This document shows, one piece after another, positions 6,132 through 13,432 of a DNA stretch of 20,971 nucleotides. The stretch's first letter is position 1; every line of letters starts with the position of its first letter. The translations under genes and the position numbers were made by a program. The stretch comes from a virus. The notes beneath the pieces are model-generated. The model had not been told where the DNA came from. It searched no databases and was given only the letters and a program-made list of their open reading frames with translations. The stretch is from IMG/VR virus record IMGVR_UViG_3300020197_003163, positions 1-20,971 of that record; one strand, given 5' to 3'.

Positions 6132-8249
6132 ATGCAAATAATTAAAGACACTGCTTTGGACCAGAAAATTCAAGCCCTTTTGGACCGAATTCCACAAGAA
6201 GTGGATAAGATGATTGGGCAGTTGAAATCTTCTCTCATTAACCCCATGACACGCCCACAGGCTAGACGTGGGCTATGGGACAGATTTAAGAACACCATGT
6301 CCAATTTGTGGTGGGGAAGGTATAATCAAGATAATCCCTATTTCTGGAACAACAAACTTGGTGACGATCTGGGACAAGTCCACCCAGAACACGTCATGCT
6401 GCGCACTATTCCTATAGAGGAATATCGTCTTTTTCGTGAACATTGCAGACTGCTAGAAACTCAGCTTGATACTCTGCTTGAAGACACAATTCCGGGCACC
6501 GAAAATCTCGCAATAATTCGGCTCATCAATCAGTGGGGCGAGCAACTTAAAACAATGCTCGTCAAAACTGTAAAAGATCATATTTATGGTGCTGGCGGTT
6601 CTGCTCCTGCAACACCAGCGGCAACGCCACCGGCCCCAGCGCCAAAGCCAAAACGAAAGCCTGCTGATGAACCAGTTTGGGATGGAAAAGACCCAGAGGG
6701 TGCCCGCAAGGGAGCCGAGGAAATGGCCAAGCAAATGAAAGTGAGTGGCATTATTGATGAAGAAGAATATCAGCAAATTCTTGGTTTTGCAAAAACCAAT
6801 CCTGAATTAGCCCTCAAGAGAATTAAAGAAATTCAAAAGAGAAAAAGCACAGGAGATGAGGTTGCTGATTCTAAACAACAACTAAGAGACAGATTAGGCG
6901 CTTTAGCCCCCTTCATTGAAGACGAAGAATACAACAAAATCAAAGAGTTAATTGACAATGACGATTTGGAACAAGCAGAAACCAAGATAGCAAAGTTTGA
7001 ATCTGAGAAGCGAGAACCCACCGAAGATGGTGGAATAGATGCCAAGCGTGCGACAGCAATGGAAGACCTCGATAAAGCCAAAGAAAGAGGATTGCCAAGC
7101 GACAAATATGAAGCCTACAAAAAGTACATTACTAGTGCTACAGACCCGGACACCCTTGATCGTATAGTGGGTGACCTGAATCGTACAGCCGTAATTGACG
7201 ATGAATCGCCCCCAGAAAGCGGCACAGTCCCACCGGAAGAAGATGGCGAAGCAGGACCAAGTTATTCATCATATTGGGATAAAAAACCTAATACTGGTGA
7301 TCGTGCATGGGATAATTTAAGCCCAAGTGAAAAAGCGGCTTGGAATAACTACGGTGGTGGGCACGAAAGAAGAATTGCCAAAAAAGGACTTAAAGGCTTA
7401 TTCCTCCCGTGGATATTGAGGCTTGGTGATCCTCGTACTAAACTTCTTTACAATAGGGATCGTCACCATGTTTGGAATGAACTTAGACGGGAAGAAAGAA
7501 TCGAACTTGATAGTGATCCAATAAAAGACCGTCAAGATTTTGAACAAAGAATCGAAAGAGCTAAAAAATTACGACAAGAATATGTTACAAAATTGTCCCG
7601 TAGCCGCAAATCTAGAGTAGAAATAGAAAGAGATAAGCTGGCAGACGGTGCGGGCGAGACTCGTACAGAACCCGTGGCAGACGATGCGGGCGAGACTCGT
7701 ACAGAACCCGTGACTCCAAGTAGGACAACAGAAATTCCAGACGATTCTATGCCGCCAAATACACCAAAAGATCAAGATGGCGACAAGGGAAGCATCGGCA
7801 AAAGACCTGGCGGACCATATCGTACAAGCATGTTAGACGATGATAAAGTTAGCCCACATGACGCCAATGATGTTAGCCCACATGACGCCAATGATGTTAG
7901 CCCACATGACGCCAATGATGTTAGCCCACATGACGCCAATGATGTTAGCCCACATGACGCCAATGATGTTAGCCCACATGACGCCTTAGAGCAAATTGGC
8001 AAAGCAAGAGAAGAAGGAATTATTGACGATGAAACAATGGAAAAACTGACAGATATGGTAATGAACGACAAAATCAAAGATGCCATTACAGACCTTACAC
8101 GATTGCGATATAGACACGGAATAGAAGATGACGACGAAATAGAAACTTGGGCGAAGATGCTCGATTGGGTTGCCCCTCGCAATGTTCTCCGTGAAAAGGT
8201 AGAATACTATAAGAAACTCCTTAGAGAAGGCAGTAAATGTGTTCGATAA
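6132..8249 (+). CDS. Large modular repeat protein, unknown function (705 aa)
   Basis: Modules in order: a Trp-rich N-terminus (residues 45-75); a Pro/Ala linker (157-177); three related helical hairpins of about 45 residues (190-236, 247-292, 304-351), each with a SHOCT-like helix, G-[IL]-[IP]-x-[DS]-[EK]-x-[YE] turn and helix; a basic Trp-containing middle domain (380-495); two 12-residue repeats (504-527); six VSPHDA(ND) repeats (573-618); and a fourth hairpin (619-661) with GIIDDETMEKL. ATG 6132 is chosen over GTG 6105 because AAGGAG lies 6 bases upstream. The 3' end overlaps glmS by 13 bp. Linkers joining repeated hairpins suggest a scaffold or virion-internal protein, but I assign no function. 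Confidence 0.75.
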   Translation: MQIIKDTALDQKIQALLDRIPQEVDKMIGQLKSSLINPMTRPQARRGLWDRFKNTMSNLWWGRYNQDNPYFWNNKLGDDLGQVHPEHVMLRTIPIEEYRLFREHCRLLETQLDTLLEDTIPGTENLAIIRLINQWGEQLKTMLVKTVKDHIYGAGGSAPATPAATPPAPAPKPKRKPADEPVWDGKDPEGARKGAEEMAKQMKVSGIIDEEEYQQILGFAKTNPELALKRIKEIQKRKSTGDEVADSKQQLRDRLGALAPFIEDEEYNKIKELIDNDDLEQAETKIAKFESEKREPTEDGGIDAKRATAMEDLDKAKERGLPSDKYEAYKKYITSATDPDTLDRIVGDLNRTAVIDDESPPESGTVPPEEDGEAGPSYSSYWDKKPNTGDRAWDNLSPSEKAAWNNYGGGHERRIAKKGLKGLFLPWILRLGDPRTKLLYNRDRHHVWNELRREERIELDSDPIKDRQDFEQRIERAKKLRQEYVTKLSRSRKSRVEIERDKLADGAGETRTEPVADDAGETRTEPVTPSRTTEIPDDSMPPNTPKDQDGDKGSIGKRPGGPYRTSMLDDDKVSPHDANDVSPHDANDVSPHDANDVSPHDANDVSPHDANDVSPHDALEQIGKAREEGIIDDETMEKLTDMVMNDKIKDAITDLTRLRYRHGIEDDDEIETWAKMLDWVAPRNVLREKVEYYKKLLREGSKCVR
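7641..7712 (+). repeat. Two 36-bp in-frame repeats
   Basis: Two adjacent copies (7641-7676 and 7677-7712), almost identical, encode ADGAGETRTEPV and ADDAGETRTEPV within the 705-aa protein. Confidence 0.9.
7848..7985 (+). repeat. Six 24-bp in-frame repeats
   Basis: Copies start at 7848, 7872, 7896, 7920, 7944 and 7968; the last is 18 bp. They appear identical at base level and encode VSPHDAND, forming a hydrophilic linker before the last helical hairpin of the 705-aa protein. Base-level identity points to recent slippage or recombination, so copy number may vary between relatives. Confidence 0.95.
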
Positions 8250-9994
8250 TTGGTTGCTCTTTTCAGAGCGATGTAGCTCCTACTATCGTGCGTGGACTTC
8301 AAAAAATGGAGTACCGTGGTTACGATAGTGTTGGAGCTTGTACATTTGATAAACAACTGAATCTTGCACGAGGCGTGGGTAAAGTGCAAGATGTTAATCG
8401 GAAACAAAATCTTGATAAACTGCCCGGTAATGTGGGAATTGGCCATACTCGCTGGGCAACTCATGGGGAAATAAGTGAAAGCAATGCTCATCCTCATGTT
8501 GACACTTTGCTTGGCAAGATTGCTATCGTTCACAACGGGATTATAGAAAATCACGAAGAATTAAAATCTGAATTTGGGTTTGCCCACAATAGCGATACCG
8601 ACAGTGAAATAATTGCCAATCTTTTGGCACATTTATATGTCAAAAGACAAGACCCAAAGAAAGCAGTCCTTGAAGTCGTAAAGCACTTAAAGGGACATTA
8701 TGCTTTTTTGGCCATATTTGACGACGAAACGCTGGTGGCAGTAAGAAACCATGAACCAATTATTGTGGGTCTAGCTCCACTAGGATACATCGTAGCAAGT
8801 GATGTATTGGGATTCATTGAAAACACAAATCAAGCCATTTACCTTGAAAACAAAGAGTTTGCCGTAATAGAACCGCCCAAAGTTCGAGGAATGACAATTT
8901 ACAACTTTGAAGGCAAAGAAGTAAAACACAAGACGGTAGAACTCTCAAGGGAAGTGGCCGATGCTTACAAAGAAGACTACGCCCACTTTACCATCAAAGA
9001 AATTCACGAGCAAATTCATACGGTCAAAAAGATTCAATGCAATACGCCGGAATGCAACACCTTCGATGCTGCCAGAATGCTTTGTGCAGCCAAAAACATA
9101 TATTTCACGGGCAGTGGTACAAGCTATAATGCTTGTTTGATAGGCAAATATCTTCTGAATAAACATAAGATAAAAGTAGAGCCTATCATTTCAAGTGAAT
9201 GCCCATTTTTGAATCACGACTTCGATGAAAAGTCTGTGTTATTGGCAATATCGCAAAGTGGTGAAAGTGCCGATGTATTAGAAACGGTTTTGATGGCAAA
9301 ACATAACGGGGCCAAAATCATCGCCGTTGTCAACAAAACAGCTTCAACTTTGGCAGGCATTTCGGACTTGGTGTTACCAATCAATTGTGGTCCTGAGATT
9401 GGCGTTGCTGCAACCAAAAGTTTTACATCACAAATTCTCTTATTGGCAGGAATTGCTTCCCACATTCAGTTTAGCGACATAAATTTTGGGGCTATATCAA
9501 ATTTAGTCAAACAATCTCTCAGGCAAGAAAACAAGGTTAAGGCAATTGCCTACGAAATCAAAGATGTAAGCGACATTTACATTCTGGGTCGAGGAATACA
9601 CCACCCAATTGCGTCCGAGGCTTCTTTGAAAATAAAAGAACTTGCTTATATCCATGCAGAAGGTTTGGCGGGCGGCGAATTAAAGCATGGCCCACTAGCT
9701 CTCATTGACGAAAGTTCCTATGTGATTCTGCTACATCCAAGTGATGAAACTTATTCAGACATGGAAATCAGTGGGAGGCAAGTCAAAAGTCGGGGAGCCA
9801 AAATCATCGGAATTGCCGAGAAGTACAATTATTTGTACGATCATTGGATAGAAGTGCCAGCAGGCAGCACAGAAATAGAAAGAATTGTATCAGAAATTAT
9901 TCCAATACAACTCTTGGCTTACTACATTGCTTTGGCAAAGAATTATGATCCAGATTATCCCAGAAATCTTGCCAAGTCGGTCACAACCAAATAA
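8237..9994 (+). CDS. glmS: Glutamine--fructose-6-phosphate aminotransferase (isomerizing)
   Basis: GlmS converts fructose-6-phosphate and glutamine to glucosamine-6-phosphate and glutamate, the first step to UDP-GlcNAc. All 585 residues are present (E. coli about 609). The class-II glutaminase domain starts MCSIIGC with Cys2 as N-terminal nucleophile and includes GHTRWATHG and HNGIIENH. Two SIS sugar-isomerase domains follow, with GSGTSYNA, SQSGESADVLE and GVAATKSFTSQ, then GRGIHHPIASEASLKIKEL and EGLAGGELKHGPLALI, ending in the characteristic PRNLAKSVT tail. No key residue seems missing, so the enzyme is probably active. It is the last gene of the plus-strand run, overlaps the 705-aa gene by 13 bp, and its TAA directly abuts the stop of convergent glpX, which supplies its substrate. 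It is unusual for a phage, though chlorella virus PBCV-1 has an equivalent enzyme. Confidence 0.97.
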   Translation: MCSIIGCSFQSDVAPTIVRGLQKMEYRGYDSVGACTFDKQLNLARGVGKVQDVNRKQNLDKLPGNVGIGHTRWATHGEISESNAHPHVDTLLGKIAIVHNGIIENHEELKSEFGFAHNSDTDSEIIANLLAHLYVKRQDPKKAVLEVVKHLKGHYAFLAIFDDETLVAVRNHEPIIVGLAPLGYIVASDVLGFIENTNQAIYLENKEFAVIEPPKVRGMTIYNFEGKEVKHKTVELSREVADAYKEDYAHFTIKEIHEQIHTVKKIQCNTPECNTFDAARMLCAAKNIYFTGSGTSYNACLIGKYLLNKHKIKVEPIISSECPFLNHDFDEKSVLLAISQSGESADVLETVLMAKHNGAKIIAVVNKTASTLAGISDLVLPINCGPEIGVAATKSFTSQILLLAGIASHIQFSDINFGAISNLVKQSLRQENKVKAIAYEIKDVSDIYILGRGIHHPIASEASLKIKELAYIHAEGLAGGELKHGPLALIDESSYVILLHPSDETYSDMEISGRQVKSRGAKIIGIAEKYNYLYDHWIEVPAGSTEIERIVSEIIPIQLLAYYIALAKNYDPDYPRNLAKSVTTK

Positions 9995-10930
9995 TCAGTT
10001 GCCATGATTCGTTGTGAGCCATCGAACAGTTCTGCTTTCAGAACGCATAAACACACTATTTGTTACTGGCCCCCGTGTAGTCCAACGCACGCCCTTCAAT
10101 AAACTTCCGTCTGTAATCCCGGTTGCTGCAAAAGCACATGGGCCTTGAACAAGTTGATCCTGATTCATTTCTGGGCCAAATAGATTCTGATTCCAAAGTT
10201 GTGCAAGGAAGAAACCGCCAAGACATTTCATGGCTGCTGCTGTTATTGCCGCTTCGGGGGCACCACCTACGCCAAATTGCATATCAATGCCGCCATCTGG
10301 TAGACAGGTCGCAATAGCTCCACTTATATCACAGTCTTGAATCAATTTCATTCGCACACCCAAGTCACGCATTTGTTTAATCCACAATTCGTGACGTGAA
10401 CGATTGAGAATACAAACCATCAATTTGTCAACAGGCTTATTAAGAGCATCTGCTACAAAATTACAAATGTCTGGAAGAGGCATAGAAAAGTTCAATTGTC
10501 GGGCTTTCCACGGTGGAATAATGGGGCCAACAGCCAACTTGAGCATATAATGCTCTTCCGTATCAAACATTGAGTCCTTTTCAGAAATAGCAATTACGCT
10601 TGTGGCTTCCGGGCCAGAAGTTACCGTGGGAGTTGTGCCGTCAATAGGATCAACACCAATATCGTAAATTTTGGGCGGGGAAGATAGATGGTGAAAATAT
10701 TCGGCAGGAAGATTCCCCACTTCTTCGCCTTTAAAAAGACCATAACTTTGGTCCTTTTTGCCTTCGCCAATACGGATTACACCTTTGAAATCCATGTTGT
10801 TTAGGCGTCTTCGCATAGAATCAGTGGCATCTCTATCGGCCAAGAGCTTATTGCCGCTTCCTACCCAAGCAGAAGCGGCAATAGCAGCACCTTCTGTGAC
10901 ACGAACCAAATCTAAACCAATATGCTTCAT
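9995..10930 (-). CDS. glpX: Class II fructose-1,6-bisphosphatase
   Basis: GlpX hydrolyses fructose-1,6-bisphosphate to fructose-6-phosphate in a metal-dependent reaction. The 311-aa sequence follows E. coli GlpX (336 aa) throughout: LVRVTEGAAIAA near the N-terminus, LLADRDATDSMR with Asp32, RIGEGKKDQ with Glu56, the metal motif VDPIDGTT with Asp94 and Asp97 (E. coli has Glu at the latter), CDISGAIATCLPD, VGGAPEAAITAAA with Glu226, and ATGITDG near the C-terminus. It is shorter mainly between the GGAPE block and ATGITDG. AAGGA precedes the ATG. It is the last gene of the minus-strand operon, 9 bp after the Gly-Lys-tract membrane protein, and converges on glmS with no spacer. A sedoheptulose-bisphosphatase side activity is possible, as in some class II enzymes. 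Confidence 0.94.
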   Translation of the reverse strand: MKHIGLDLVRVTEGAAIAASAWVGSGNKLLADRDATDSMRRRLNNMDFKGVIRIGEGKKDQSYGLFKGEEVGNLPAEYFHHLSSPPKIYDIGVDPIDGTTPTVTSGPEATSVIAISEKDSMFDTEEHYMLKLAVGPIIPPWKARQLNFSMPLPDICNFVADALNKPVDKLMVCILNRSRHELWIKQMRDLGVRMKLIQDCDISGAIATCLPDGGIDMQFGVGGAPEAAITAAAMKCLGGFFLAQLWNQNLFGPEMNQDQLVQGPCAFAATGITDGSLLKGVRWTTRGPVTNSVFMRSESRTVRWLTTNHGN

Positions 10931-10939
10931 ATTGCTTCC

Positions 10940-11578
10940 TTATTTGTCTGGGAACTTTGGAGGGGGCAACTCATAGAACATAAAATCTTGTTCCTGACTC
11001 ATTGAGCCGCCATTGCTGTTGCCTTCTTTGCCTTTGCCTTTGCCTTTGCCTTTGCCTTTGCCTTTGCCTTTGCCTTTGCCGTTATCCTCACCATCGCCTT
11101 CGCCACTTAAATTATTGCGTTGGCCAACAACGGGCTTTCCAGCTTTCATCATTTTTGAAACCTGAGCCAATTGTTCTTTCATTTTCTCTGAGTAAGGCAA
11201 ACGATAAGCTCTGGGTTCTGAGGGACGCTTCTTGGAAACAAAAGGCGATAACCAAGAAGAAACTTCTGTTTTCTTGGCCCTGAAATCATTGTCCAACTCT
11301 GTAGTCCAAATGTAAATATTTCCTTTGTCTCTTGAGTCAGTCAACGAGGGTTCTTGAACAGCGATCCCATTGATTAAAAATATTTCAGGCATCTCGGAAT
11401 TGCTGGGCCAGCCGCTAAGTTGACTAAGCGACAACCATACCGCAAGACTAAAGTAAATACAAAGGCTCGTGAAGATAATTTTAAGAACCCACCAACCTTT
11501 TGCAAAGATTAGTAGCCACAAGCCAATTGCTGCGAGCAAAATGAAGGCAATAGGAATACCGATAGCATTAAAGTCCAT
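10940..11578 (-). CDS. Two-TM membrane protein with Gly-Lys tract
   Basis: This 212-aa protein starts with two hydrophobic segments (about residues 6-25 and 31-52), then a soluble region of about 160 residues. The soluble part has an acidic GEGDGED stretch, nine consecutive Gly-Lys pairs (about residues 166-183), and a short tail FMFYELPPPKFPDK. I know no family for it. Its position 2 bp after the ExbD-like gene and 9 bp before glpX, on the same strand, suggests a third subunit or regulator of the ExbB/ExbD-like complex. The basic tract could contact phospholipid head groups, nucleic acid or acidic partners; this is speculation. Confidence 0.65.
   Translation of the reverse strand: MDFNAIGIPIAFILLAAIGLWLLIFAKGWWVLKIIFTSLCIYFSLAVWLSLSQLSGWPSNSEMPEIFLINGIAVQEPSLTDSRDKGNIYIWTTELDNDFRAKKTEVSSWLSPFVSKKRPSEPRAYRLPYSEKMKEQLAQVSKMMKAGKPVVGQRNNLSGEGDGEDNGKGKGKGKGKGKGKGKGKEGNSNGGSMSQEQDFMFYELPPPKFPDK
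11027..11080 (-). repeat. Nine 6-bp tandem repeats (GGCAAA)
   Basis: On the minus strand nine exact GGCAAA units encode nine Gly-Lys pairs in the two-TM protein. The unit is a multiple of three, so copy-number change alters tract length without a frameshift. Confidence 0.95.
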
Positions 11579-11580
11579 TG

Positions 11581-12270
11581 TTACTCATCCTCTGGTGGAA
11601 TATTTGGATCGAAATTTATGGGATTTTCGGGATTACCGTTCCCCAAATCGGGATCGACAGGGAGGTTTTGCCCCTGAGCGGCATTAGCCAAAGGCTTATA
11701 ATAGAAGGAAGTCGATGTGACTTCGCCTTTGTCATTAACCACAAATCTGAATCCCGTCTTTTCTTCCCCGTTATTCACAAGGATTACTTTATTTTGAACA
11801 ATAGGGGTATAGGCAGGAGATATTTTGTCGAGTTGAATTGTGACTTCGATAGGCTTTAAGTTTGCCGGGTCATTCCTTCTATACAGATGGACGTTAACGA
11901 CGTATTCTCCCCGTGATGTGCCTCTCAAAGTAACTATTTCTCGATTTTCTTTGTATTCAATTCTTCCGAATTGAGTATTCACTATGTCATTTCTTTTACC
12001 AAGATCGTCTCGGTCTAAGTGCATTAGGCCGTCTTCACGTCTTTGGAAAAACACCAATTTGTTATCGGGGGCCAAAACGTATGTGTCAACATCATCGTCA
12101 AATTCTTCACCCCAAGTGACGGTGATGATATACGCACCTTTTACGTCCGGCGTTTTCTTGTTTTGGTTCATCAGGGCGAAAGCCAAAACGAAGAGAGCGG
12201 TAAAAGCAATTAACGTATTAAAAAGCAAGTCCAAGAAAGACGTATTACAGCTATAACTCCTAGTTCTCAT
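11581..12270 (-). CDS. ExbD/TolR-like membrane protein with YfaP/DUF2135-like domain
   Basis: The 229-aa protein has one N-terminal membrane helix (about residues 15-34) starting NTSFLDLLFNTL. Asp14 sits where ExbD/TolR/MotB proteins hold the proton-carrying Asp (the F-x-D-x-x-x-x-L-L pattern). Instead of the usual ExbD domain, residues 46-150 form a beta-rich region, ITVTWGEEFDDDVDTYVLAPDN through GEYVVNVHLYRR, resembling the YfaP/DUF2135 fold (T-W-G, D-V-D-x-x-V-x-x-P-D, G-x-Y-x-V). The C-terminus is Pro/Asn-rich and acidic. It overlaps the ExbB-like gene by 11 bp, implying coupled translation and a 1:1 complex. The membrane-helix assignment is fairly secure; the C-terminal fold is from pattern memory. 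Confidence 0.7.
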   Translation of the reverse strand: MRTRSYSCNTSFLDLLFNTLIAFTALFVLAFALMNQNKKTPDVKGAYIITVTWGEEFDDDVDTYVLAPDNKLVFFQRREDGLMHLDRDDLGKRNDIVNTQFGRIEYKENREIVTLRGTSRGEYVVNVHLYRRNDPANLKPIEVTIQLDKISPAYTPIVQNKVILVNNGEEKTGFRFVVNDKGEVTSTSFYYKPLANAAQGQNLPVDPDLGNGNPENPINFDPNIPPEDE

Positions 12271-12937
12271 TTTTCACCTGTGAATTTTCGGATTCCGAAT
12301 ATAATGCTTTCAGGGCCACTTCTTCTGCAAGGATCGCCAATTCTTTTTCTTCGCTCAAAAGAGTTCCCTTGAAAATCTCAGCCTCTGTTTTTTGCGGATT
12401 TTCCGAAATGAGGGATGGAGAAGAAACCAAAGTATTCTTCTTTGGTTTACCAATTCTTTGAAGCTCCAAACTCAAAATGAAGTATTGTATTTTCAGCAAA
12501 ACACCGCAGACAAGACCTACCAAAGTGGTGTACAGGGCCGTAGACATGCTCTTGCCAAGATCAGACAATAGTGATTGAACGGTTTGCGGCTTGTTCATAT
12601 CAATGCCTTCAAACCCTGAAAGCATGAATATGAATCCGACAATCGTTCCAATCATGCCTAGAGTCAAACAGAATTCACTAAAGAACCAGCCCACTTCTTC
12701 CTGACGCAGATAGTCTTCAAAAGATGCTTTATCTTTGGGTGGTGACGCACACACACGAAGTATGTAACCCCCACAAAGAAGGGAGAAAAAAACAAAAATG
12801 CCAAGAATTGCCCAGCTTAAATAACTACTGTCCTTTTTCCAAAGTACGGCATAAAAGCCAGCGTATTGAACAAATATTGCGGCGACACATATCACCGTAA
12901 AAAAAAGCCACCATTTAAGAAAAGGGACATATTTCAT
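12260..12937 (-). CDS. MotA/TolQ/ExbB-family proton channel protein
   Basis: The 225-aa protein has four predicted membrane segments (about residues 9-30, 40-62, 90-108 and 130-155). The family signature lies in the last two: LGMIGTIVGFIFMLSGF (93-109) and LGKSMSTALYTTLVGLVCGV (127-146), matching the ExbB/TolQ L-G-L-L-G-T-V-x-G-M and A-L-x-T-T-x-x-G-L patterns. ExbB-type pentamers surround two ExbD-type helices and couple proton flow to mechanical work. The partner gene follows with an 11-bp overlap. A cytoplasmic helical tail (about 180-225) extends past the channel core but is far shorter than the tail of the Zorya protein ZorA. AAGGA precedes the ATG with 7-base spacing. Confidence 0.85.
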   Translation of the reverse strand: MKYVPFLKWWLFFTVICVAAIFVQYAGFYAVLWKKDSSYLSWAILGIFVFFSLLCGGYILRVCASPPKDKASFEDYLRQEEVGWFFSEFCLTLGMIGTIVGFIFMLSGFEGIDMNKPQTVQSLLSDLGKSMSTALYTTLVGLVCGVLLKIQYFILSLELQRIGKPKKNTLVSSPSLISENPQKTEAEIFKGTLLSEEKELAILAEEVALKALYSESENSQVKNEN

Positions 12938-12973
12938 TTTTGATTCCTTGTCGCAGAACTACAGAGTATAAGT

Positions 12974-12994
12974 GGTGCATCCAGAGTCTGCACC
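12974..12994 (-). promoter_or_regulatory. Hairpin in the leader of the ExbB/ExbD-like operon
   Basis: GGTGCA at 12974-12979 pairs with TGCACC at 12989-12994 around a 9-base loop, in the 123-bp space before the ExbB-like gene. It is not followed by a U tract in either direction, so it is more likely a leader structure than a terminator. On the minus strand an AT-rich stretch just upstream (13000-13025, with TTGAAT and TATATT) could hold a promoter, but spacing is poor. Confidence 0.25.
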
Positions 12995-13060
12995 CACAAC
13001 ATTTTAATATAGTGATAAAAAGAAATTCAATACCACCAAATAGGATAAATTTCTTATCCC

Positions 13061-13432
13061 CTAATTGGAACTATCCTGCTTTTGGGCTAGTTTTGCCATC
13101 AAATCAATATTTGCAAAATCATTGGGGTTCGGCTTAGGTGTTTTTGGAAGATCACGAACCTTGGCAATTATTGCTGCGTGTTCTGGGTTATCTTCATAGA
13201 AGACTTGCTCTTCAACAATGCCCAATACATTGGTCAGGTTATAAAAGTTTTTACACCCGGTTGTTGGGTGAGTTGCAAAAATCCCATCTTCATCGAGAGA
13301 GTCAATAACGCAGGTAAAAAAATCCGAGAACTGCGTGTCGGAAAAGTTTTGTTTGGGAATTGGAGAAGTAAGTATTGTGCAGACCTTGCCAACAAACCTG
13401 TCTTGCAACTTCTTAATCGTAGTGAGTTTCAT
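13061..13432 (-). CDS. Hypothetical 123-aa protein, coupled to the primase gene
   Basis: I do not recognise a family. Residues 10-75 look like a small beta-barrel (RFVGKVCTILTSPI, then FTCVIDSLDEDGIFATHP and NFYNLTNVLGIVEEQVFYED), followed by a Pro/Asn-rich C-terminal tail. The ATG overlaps the primase stop as ATGA, so it is probably translated by re-initiation and may work with the primase. A 6-bp inverted repeat (13043-13059, GGATAA/TTATCC) follows closely but lacks a U tract. Confidence 0.6.
   Translation of the reverse strand: MKLTTIKKLQDRFVGKVCTILTSPIPKQNFSDTQFSDFFTCVIDSLDEDGIFATHPTTGCKNFYNLTNVLGIVEEQVFYEDNPEHAAIIAKVRDLPKTPKPNPNDFANIDLMAKLAQKQDSSN

Noticed and set aside
8100-8237. glmS ribozyme/riboswitch upstream of glmS
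   Set aside because: The upstream sequence is the coding region of the 705-aa protein, which overlaps glmS by 13 bp; there is no leader to hold a riboswitch.
12260-12937. Zorya defence system (ZorA/ZorB)
   Set aside because: The ExbB-like protein lacks the very long helical tail of ZorA, the partner lacks an OmpA-like peptidoglycan-binding domain, and no zorC/zorD/zorE gene is nearby.
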